Assembly: GCA_003134755.1 (NCBI GenBank)
Contig: PLCK01000121.1
Coordinates: 3,386 to 14,471, forward strand
Source: Actinomycetota bacterium
GTDB lineage: Bacteria; Actinomycetota; Actinomycetes; Acidothermales; Acidothermaceae
Length of the DNA stretch: 11,086 nucleotides
Direction of reading: 5' to 3'
In this document: one piece after another, positions 8,067-11,086 of the stretch
Position numbering within the stretch: position 1 is the first letter of the stretch
How the letters are laid out: each line of letters starts with the position of its first letter
Translations under genes and position numbers: made by a program
The notes under the pieces: generated by a model
What the model saw: the letters and a program-made list of their open reading frames with translations, nothing else
Database searches by the model: none
Told to the model about the DNA's origin: nothing

Positions 8067-8288
8067 TCAGCCTTCAGAAGCCTCGAGTGCCAGCGAGCCG
8101 ATCGAGTCGAGGTCGGAATCGCCGCGCAACAACGCGCGGACTTCGGATTCACGGAATCGGCGATGGCCGCCGGGTGTGCGGATGCTTCCGATCCGGCCGG
8201 ACGCCGCCCAACGTGTCACGGTCTTCGGATCGACCCGAAACAGGCTGGCAACCTCTCCGGGTGTCAGGAGGCGGTCACGGTTCTCCAC
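8067..8288 (-). CDS. BldC-like DNA-binding protein (single MerR-type winged HTH domain)
   Basis: A 73-residue protein consisting almost only of a MerR-type winged helix-turn-helix. The core LLTPGEVASLFRVDPKTVTR (7-26), then W27 and SIRTPGGHRRFRESEVRALL (35-54), is very close to Streptomyces BldC, a small regulator of about 68 residues that binds DNA cooperatively as head-to-tail oligomers at direct repeats and has no effector domain. The short acidic tail (DSDLDSIGSLALEASEG) differs. I chose the GTG at 8288, with AAAGG seven bases upstream; the in-frame extension to 8453 has no homology-like content and would be atypical. It faces away from mqnE, so a role in controlling mqnE or the menaquinone genes is a reasonable inference from position only. 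Excisionase-type HTH proteins share the fold, but no mobile element is near. Confidence 0.82.
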   Translation of the reverse strand: MENRDRLLTPGEVASLFRVDPKTVTRWAASGRIGSIRTPGGHRRFRESEVRALLRGDSDLDSIGSLALEASEG

Positions 8289-8393
8289 TTGGATGCCTTT
8301 CTTTGGGACGCGGTGGTGAGAATGCCTTCGCGGGACCCCAATCAGATGTGTACACGCGCATGGAGGGCCACGTCTGCCTTTGGCACGCGTTAG

Positions 8394-8408
8394 TTGCGTA
8401 GTAAGCAA
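8394..8408. promoter_or_regulatory. Imperfect 15-base palindrome, candidate operator
   Basis: TTGCGTA-G-TAAGCAA is an inverted repeat with seven-base arms and one mismatch, centred at 8401, about 105 bases upstream of the BldC-like start. Size and position fit a dimeric repressor site, but no known consensus is matched. Confidence 0.25.
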
Positions 8409-8434
8409 AAAAGTCGGGGTGGTCGTTACGAGTC

Positions 8435-8451
8435 GATCACCCTGAGTGATC
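8435..8451. promoter_or_regulatory. Perfect inverted repeat GATCAC-N5-GTGATC, candidate operator
   Basis: Six-base perfect arms separated by CCTGA, followed at once by AATT (8452-8455). As an operator it would serve the divergent promoters of mqnE and the BldC-like gene. The GTGATC arms resemble half-sites of several HTH dimers (CRP/FNR or GntR-like), but the assignment is open. Confidence 0.3.
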
Positions 8452-8623
8452 AATTCTCGGTGCCAACCGTATTTCGGAGTGCAAACTGTCGCCAGATGGT
8501 CGCTCTCTGCAACCGTCGGCTTTCCCGTCGCCCCGCTCCGTCCGACTCACCGCGCAGCGTGCATGCTGGAACCTCGCACCACAGCAAACGGAACATCACG
8601 ATCTTCAACAGACTGGGAGCGAC

Positions 8624-9772
8624 GTGGACGCCGGCCGCCAACGCGAACTCGAGGCCAAGGTGCTCTCCGGCGATCGGCTGAGCTACGACGACGGAGTCGC
8701 GCTGTACGACAGTGACGACCTGGCCTGGCTGGGCGAACTTGCGCACCACGTCCGCACGGTCAAGAACGGCGACCGCACCTTCTTCAACGTGAACCGGCAC
8801 CTGAATCTGACGAACGTCTGCGCGGCGTCGTGCGCGTACTGCAGCTTCCAGCGCAAGCCGGGCGAGACCGACGCCTACACGATGCGGATCGAGCAGGCCG
8901 TCGAGCTGGCAAAGCAGATGGAGCCCGAGGGCATCACCGAGCTGCACATAGTCAACGGGCTGCACCCGACGCTGCCGTGGCGCTACTACCCTCGATCGCT
9001 GAAGGCGTTGAAGGCGGCGCTTCCCAACGTCGCGCTGAAGGCGTTCACGGCTACTGAGATCCACTGGTTCGAGGAGATCTCCGGGCTTTCGGCCGACGAG
9101 ATCCTCGACGAGCTGATCGACGCCGGGCTCGAGTCGCTCACGGGCGGCGGTGCGGAAATCTTCGACTGGGAAGTCCGGCAGAAGATCGTCGACCACAAGA
9201 CCCACTGGGAGGACTGGTCGCGGATCCACCGGCTCGCGCACAGCAAGGGGCTGAAGACGCCGTGCACGATGCTGTACGGCCACATCGAGGAGCCACGCCA
9301 CCGTGTCGACCACGTCCTGCGGCTACGCGAACTTCAGGACGAGACCGGCGGCTTCGTGGTCTTCATCCCCCTGCGGTTCCAGCACGACGCGAACGGCGAT
9401 CCGCGCAACCGCCTGATGACCCAGCCGATGGCCACCGGTGCCGAAGCGTTGAAGACGTTCGCGGTTTCCCGCCTGCTGTTCGACAACGTCCCGCATGTGA
9501 AGGCTTTTTGGGTCATGCACGGCCTCACGACCTCGCAACTCGCGCTGTCGCACGGGGCTGACGACCTCGACGGGTCGGTGGTCGAATACAAGATCACCCA
9601 CGACGCCGACCACTTCGGTACGCCGAACACGATGCATCGCGACGACCTGCTCGAGTTGATCCGTGACGCCGGTTTCACCCCTGTCGAGCGCGACACCAGG
9701 TACAACGTCATCCGCGAGTTCGACGGGCCGGACAAGGGCCGGCGCGACGCACCACAACCCATGCCGGTCTGA
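8624..9772 (+). CDS. mqnE: Radical SAM aminofutalosine synthase MqnE
   Basis: A 382-residue radical S-adenosylmethionine enzyme of the futalosine menaquinone pathway. It adds the 5'-deoxyadenosyl radical to the enolpyruvyl ether of 3-[(1-carboxyvinyl)oxy]benzoate, giving aminofutalosine after rearrangement and decarboxylation. The 4Fe-4S cluster motif CxxxCxxC is at Cys66, Cys70 and Cys73 (CAASCAYC). The GLHPTLPWRYY block (112-122), KAFTATEIHWF and the C-terminal NTMHRDDLLELIRDAGFTPV region are typical of MqnE rather than of the sister enzyme MqnC. GTG at 8624 is preceded by GGGAG with a short four-base spacer. The DUF4229 gene follows after one base. With MqnL, MqnP and MqnM upstream it shows the host makes menaquinone by this route; mqnA, mqnB, mqnC and mqnD must lie elsewhere. 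Confidence 0.93.
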   Translation: MDAGRQRELEAKVLSGDRLSYDDGVALYDSDDLAWLGELAHHVRTVKNGDRTFFNVNRHLNLTNVCAASCAYCSFQRKPGETDAYTMRIEQAVELAKQMEPEGITELHIVNGLHPTLPWRYYPRSLKALKAALPNVALKAFTATEIHWFEEISGLSADEILDELIDAGLESLTGGGAEIFDWEVRQKIVDHKTHWEDWSRIHRLAHSKGLKTPCTMLYGHIEEPRHRVDHVLRLRELQDETGGFVVFIPLRFQHDANGDPRNRLMTQPMATGAEALKTFAVSRLLFDNVPHVKAFWVMHGLTTSQLALSHGADDLDGSVVEYKITHDADHFGTPNTMHRDDLLELIRDAGFTPVERDTRYNVIREFDGPDKGRRDAPQPMPV

Positions 9773-9773
9773 C

Positions 9774-10112
9774 GTGCCCGAGCCGACAAACGACGAAGCG
9801 CTAACTGCCGTGGACGCCGAGGTGGCGGCGCCGCCCCGACCCCACGCCGTCCTGCGTTATACCACCCTCCGGCTGGCCCTGTTCCTCGTCGCGCTCGCGC
9901 TGTTGTGGCTGGTCAGGATCAGGGACGGTCTGCTCCTGGTAGCCATCGCGCTGGTGCTGTCCGGGCTTGCGAGCTACGTCCTGCTCGCAGCACAGCGCGA
10001 TGCGATGTCGGCTCAGTTGCACGCCGCGCGGATTCGCCGCTCCGCACGGGCCGGCGCGCGGGCGGCCCGTGAGGACGCCACAGACGCCGACGAGGAGCGT
10101 GGCGACGGGTAG
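9774..10112 (+). CDS. Small two-helix membrane protein, DUF4229 family
   Basis: A 112-residue protein with a polar N terminus (about 1-25), two adjacent transmembrane helices (about 31-48 and 51-72) and a strongly basic then acidic cytoplasmic-looking tail (RIRRSARAGARAAREDATDADEER). The block RYTTLRLALFLVALALLWLV and the LASYVLLAAQRDAMSAQL stretch after the second helix match the actinobacterial DUF4229 pattern. No catalytic residues are evident and the function is unknown. The GTG at 9774 starts one base after the mqnE stop, so translation is probably coupled; an in-frame start at 9663 inside mqnE is not needed. The coupling suggests a link to menaquinone synthesis or the membrane quinone pool, but this is inference from position only. 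Confidence 0.78.
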   Translation: MPEPTNDEALTAVDAEVAAPPRPHAVLRYTTLRLALFLVALALLWLVRIRDGLLLVAIALVLSGLASYVLLAAQRDAMSAQLHAARIRRSARAGARAAREDATDADEERGDG

Positions 10113-10208
10113 CCACCGTTGTCGTGATGTCGGGGCGCGCCTGAGTAACCTGGGTACGTTCTCACCACGCAGGTCCCTGATCTGCTGCCACGATCGAAAG
10201 GCCTCGCG

Positions 10209-10466
10209 GTGCGGCTTCGAAACGGCCAGTTGAGCTGGCGCGAATTCGACGGGGAAGCCGTCGTTCTCGATCTTGCCGGCTCCCGGTATCTGACCGTGAA
10301 TGCGGCCGGCACCGTACTGCTGAAGCGGCTGGCCGAGGGGTGCATGCGGGCCGACCTCGTGACCGCGCTCGTCGACAGTTTCGCGATCTCAGACGAGGCC
10401 GCGGCCGCCGACGTCGACGCATTTGTGGCGAAGTTGGAGCAGAAGGGACTGCTCGAGCCCAGCTAA
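10209..10466 (+). CDS. PqqD-like RiPP recognition element protein (lasso peptide B1)
   Basis: An 85-residue PqqD-family protein. The fold's hallmark is clear: beta-strand region EAVVLDLAGSRYLTVNAAG (16-34), then helices VLLKRLAEG (36-44), RADLVTALVDSF (48-59) and an acidic C-terminal helix ending KLEQKGLLEP. Stand-alone proteins of this type (RREs) bind the leader of a ribosomally made peptide and present it to the B2 leader peptidase. In a lasso cluster this is the B1 protein. The GTG at 10209 has GAAAGG at 10195-10200, eight bases upstream. The lasso precursor follows after 140 bases and the cyclase after that, which is why I read it as B1 rather than a PQQ cofactor gene; no pqqA, C or E gene is present. 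A B1 gene upstream of the precursor is less usual than the A-C-B1-B2 order. Confidence 0.85.
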   Translation: MRLRNGQLSWREFDGEAVVLDLAGSRYLTVNAAGTVLLKRLAEGCMRADLVTALVDSFAISDEAAAADVDAFVAKLEQKGLLEPS

Positions 10467-10544
10467 ATCGGGCATCTTCGGCCCCGCACCGCGAAACTTG
10501 AACGATCGGCGACAGATTCACCCGTTCGGATGATCCCGCCGCTC

Positions 10545-10574
10545 TTGTCGGTCGCTGGTAGCGTGACTTACCGT
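10545..10574 (+). promoter_or_regulatory. Candidate promoter of the lasso precursor gene
   Basis: TTGTCG (10545-10550), an 18-base spacer and TACCGT (10569-10574) would start transcription near 10,581, about 25 bases before the precursor ATG. The -10 lies in the small perfect palindrome CTTAC-C-GTAAG (10567-10577), a possible operator. The 140-base gap between the B1 gene and the precursor makes a separate promoter likely, but the boxes are only moderate matches. Confidence 0.3.
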
Positions 10575-10591
10575 AAGCAGGACAAGGACCC

Positions 10592-10599
10592 GAGGGGGG
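10592..10599 (+). promoter_or_regulatory. Shine-Dalgarno GAGGGGGG that decides the precursor start
   Basis: This purine run ends seven bases before the ATG at 10607 but only one base before the ATG at 10601. Spacing therefore favours 10607 as the initiation codon, giving a precursor that begins MYVAPEI instead of MHMYVAPEI. Confidence 0.55.
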
Positions 10600-10606
10600 T
10601 ATGCAC

Positions 10607-10735
10607 ATGTATGTTGCACCAGAAATCACTGAGATTGGCACGGTCCGCGAGCTCACGCTCGGCGGAAAGGATGGCGCGCAGCTTGACGCCGCCTTCCCGG
10701 CGGGCACGCCGAGGGGCAAGCTCACCTTCTCCTAG
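10607..10735 (+). CDS. Lasso peptide precursor (A protein), 42 residues
   Basis: A tiny gene read as leader MYVAPEITEIGTVRELTL (18 residues) plus a 24-residue core: GGKDGAQLD, then AAFPAGTPRGKLTFS. The leader fits the lasso rule Y-x2-P-x-(L/I)-x3-G-x5-T-x exactly (Tyr2, Pro5, Ile7, Gly11, Thr17). The Tyr-Pro part is the B1/RRE contact and the threonine at core position -2 is needed for leader cleavage. The core starts with Gly1 and has Asp9, so a nine-residue ring closed by an isopeptide bond between the Gly1 amine and the Asp9 side chain is predicted, with a 15-residue tail. Phe12, Arg18, Lys20 or Phe23 could act as steric plugs. The B1 gene before it and the cyclase after it support the call. 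The ATG at 10601 would add Met-His. Whether the C-terminal LTFS stays on the final product is unknown. Confidence 0.85.
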   Translation: MYVAPEITEIGTVRELTLGGKDGAQLDAAFPAGTPRGKLTFS

Positions 10736-10756
10736 GTGACCTCCCAAGATCGTTCG

Positions 10757-10794
10757 AGACCGAGGCATGGGCGTACGCGTCCGTGCCTCGGTCT
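10757..10794 (+). terminator. Long hairpin between precursor and cyclase genes (attenuator or RNA stabiliser)
   Basis: The 11-base perfect arms AGACCGAGGCA (10757-10767) and TGCCTCGGTCT (10784-10794) can be extended inward by six more pairs (two of them G-U) to a UACG tetraloop at 10774-10777, about 17 pairs in all. It is followed by TTGTCAT rather than a U run, so a full intrinsic terminator is unlikely. Partial termination or protection of the short precursor mRNA would give more precursor than enzyme. Similar stem-loops between the A and C genes are known from other lasso clusters. Confidence 0.65.
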
Positions 10795-10857
10795 TGTCAT
10801 GTCACGGATTCTCGGGCCGAAAGCGCAGTGATCTCCGCCACCGATGCCTTCGAGCCG

Positions 10858-11086
10858 ATGTCGGAATTCGAGATCGTCGCGGGGTGGGTCTTCGGAACCG
10901 TCGCGATTGACTGGCCTTCGCCTCGCGACGGTGCACCCCGACCCGACGGTGAGACGCCGCGCCGTGTTCTCGACGAGCTGTTGAGGCCGCTGCTCGCGCA
11001 ACCGCCGTGTCACCTGCTCTTTTCTGGCGGTCGCGACTCGTCAGCGATCCTCGCGGCGGCCGTGGCCCTCGCGAGGCGGGCGGACC
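10858..11086 (+). CDS. Asparagine-synthetase-like lasso cyclase (C protein), N-terminal fragment
   Basis: The frame is open to the window edge; 76 codons are visible. Residues 54-69 (LLFSGGRDSSAILAAA) hold the PP-loop SGGxDSS, the ATP-pyrophosphatase motif of asparagine synthetase. Lasso C proteins use it to adenylate the core Asp or Glu side chain before macrolactam closure. The start is uncertain: ATG 10858 (MSEFEIVAGW) has no clear Shine-Dalgarno, and GTG 10828, ten codons earlier in frame, has a weak GAAAG. Either way only about 55-65 residues precede the PP-loop, whereas classical C proteins such as McjC have an N-terminal glutaminase-like domain of roughly 200 residues. This one therefore appears to lack that domain. 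The short N terminus FEIVAGWVFGTVAIDWP may be a remnant of it. The rest of the protein is outside the window. Confidence 0.8.
   Translation, partial: MSEFEIVAGWVFGTVAIDWPSPRDGAPRPDGETPRRVLDELLRPLLAQPPCHLLFSGGRDSSAILAAAVALARRAD

Larger units (their letters stand above)
8289..8623. promoter_or_regulatory. Divergent intergenic region between the BldC-like gene and mqnE
   Basis: These 335 bases hold no gene I can support; the open frames through them are short and unrelated to anything I recognise. Promoters for both flanking genes should lie here, but I could not pick convincing -35/-10 pairs. Two palindromic sequences stand out in the middle, in a locally AT-richer stretch with an A6 run at 8407-8412, and are listed separately. 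A short GTGTACAC palindrome is at 8348-8355. The Shine-Dalgarno GGGAG for mqnE is at 8615-8619. Confidence 0.45.

Noticed and set aside
8289..8453. N-terminal extension of the BldC-like protein to an ATG at 8453
   Set aside because: The added 55 residues are unlike BldC, and a good AAAGG lies seven bases before the GTG at 8288.
10209..10466. Reading the PqqD-like gene as part of pyrroloquinoline quinone synthesis
   Set aside because: No pqqA, pqqB, pqqC or pqqE nearby, while a lasso precursor and cyclase follow.
10545..10580. CTTAC-C-GTAAG palindrome as a firm operator
   Set aside because: Only five-base arms; such short palindromes are expected by chance, so it is only mentioned with the promoter.
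10732..11013. 93-codon minus-strand frame opposite the cyclase
   Set aside because: It covers the hairpin and the PP-loop gene in antisense and has no recognisable features; the plus-strand SGGxDSS motif decides the strand.
1..11086. CRISPR arrays, tRNA/rRNA genes, insertion sequences, integrases, phage genes
   Set aside because: Looked for on both strands; no repeated spacers, cloverleaf ends, transposase motifs or terminal inverted repeats were seen.

Overview
The window joins two kinds of DNA. Bases 1 to about 1,850 have moderate GC (43-52% in the 60-base lines I counted) and carry the 3' end of an MFS transporter gene, a convergent HAD-phosphatase gene with a textbook sigma70 promoter, and the 5' two-thirds of a ccdA gene. 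From about 1,960 to the end the DNA is GC-rich (63-67% in counted lines), with many GTG starts and tight 1-4 base gene junctions, and its gene content is typical of Actinomycetia that make menaquinone by the futalosine route (Streptomyces- or Frankia-like; genus not resolved). The switch falls inside one intact ccdA reading frame, so the contig may be chimeric or ccdA may be a recombinant. Everything right of about 1,960 is one coherent actinobacterial locus.

Region by region: (1) 1-1,444, MFS fragment and HAD phosphatase from the lower-GC source. (2) 1,445-4,894, ccdA-resB-ccsB, the system II cytochrome c maturation genes; the resA thioredoxin gene usually found upstream of ccdA is missing, as expected if the contig switches source there. 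(3) 4,985-8,039, three overlapping genes for a UbiD decarboxylase, a UbiA prenyltransferase and a UbiX flavin prenyltransferase. These supply the late steps of futalosine menaquinone synthesis (MqnL, MqnP, MqnM) and appear to start from a leaderless promoter. (4) 8,067-8,288, a BldC-like one-domain MerR-type DNA-binding protein on the minus strand, separated from mqnE by a 335-base divergent region with two candidate palindromic operators. (5) 8,624-10,112, the radical SAM aminofutalosine synthase gene mqnE and a tightly coupled small DUF4229-type membrane protein.

(6) 10,209 to the right edge is the most interesting part: the start of a lasso-peptide (RiPP) gene cluster. It holds a PqqD-like leader-binding protein (B1/RRE), a 42-codon precursor gene that is easy to miss because of its size, a long hairpin, and the 5' end of an asparagine-synthetase-like lasso cyclase. 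The precursor leader matches the Y-x2-P-x-(L/I)-x3-G-x5-T-x pattern exactly. The core begins with Gly and has Asp at position 9, predicting a nine-residue macrolactam ring. The cyclase reaches its SGGxDSS ATP-binding loop only about 55 residues after its start, so it seems to lack the N-terminal glutaminase-like domain of classical lasso cyclases. A B2 protease and a transporter would be expected beyond the right edge.

The cytochrome c and menaquinone genes together form a respiratory-chain island, with the lasso cluster directly beside it. No tRNA, rRNA, CRISPR array, insertion sequence or phage gene was seen.
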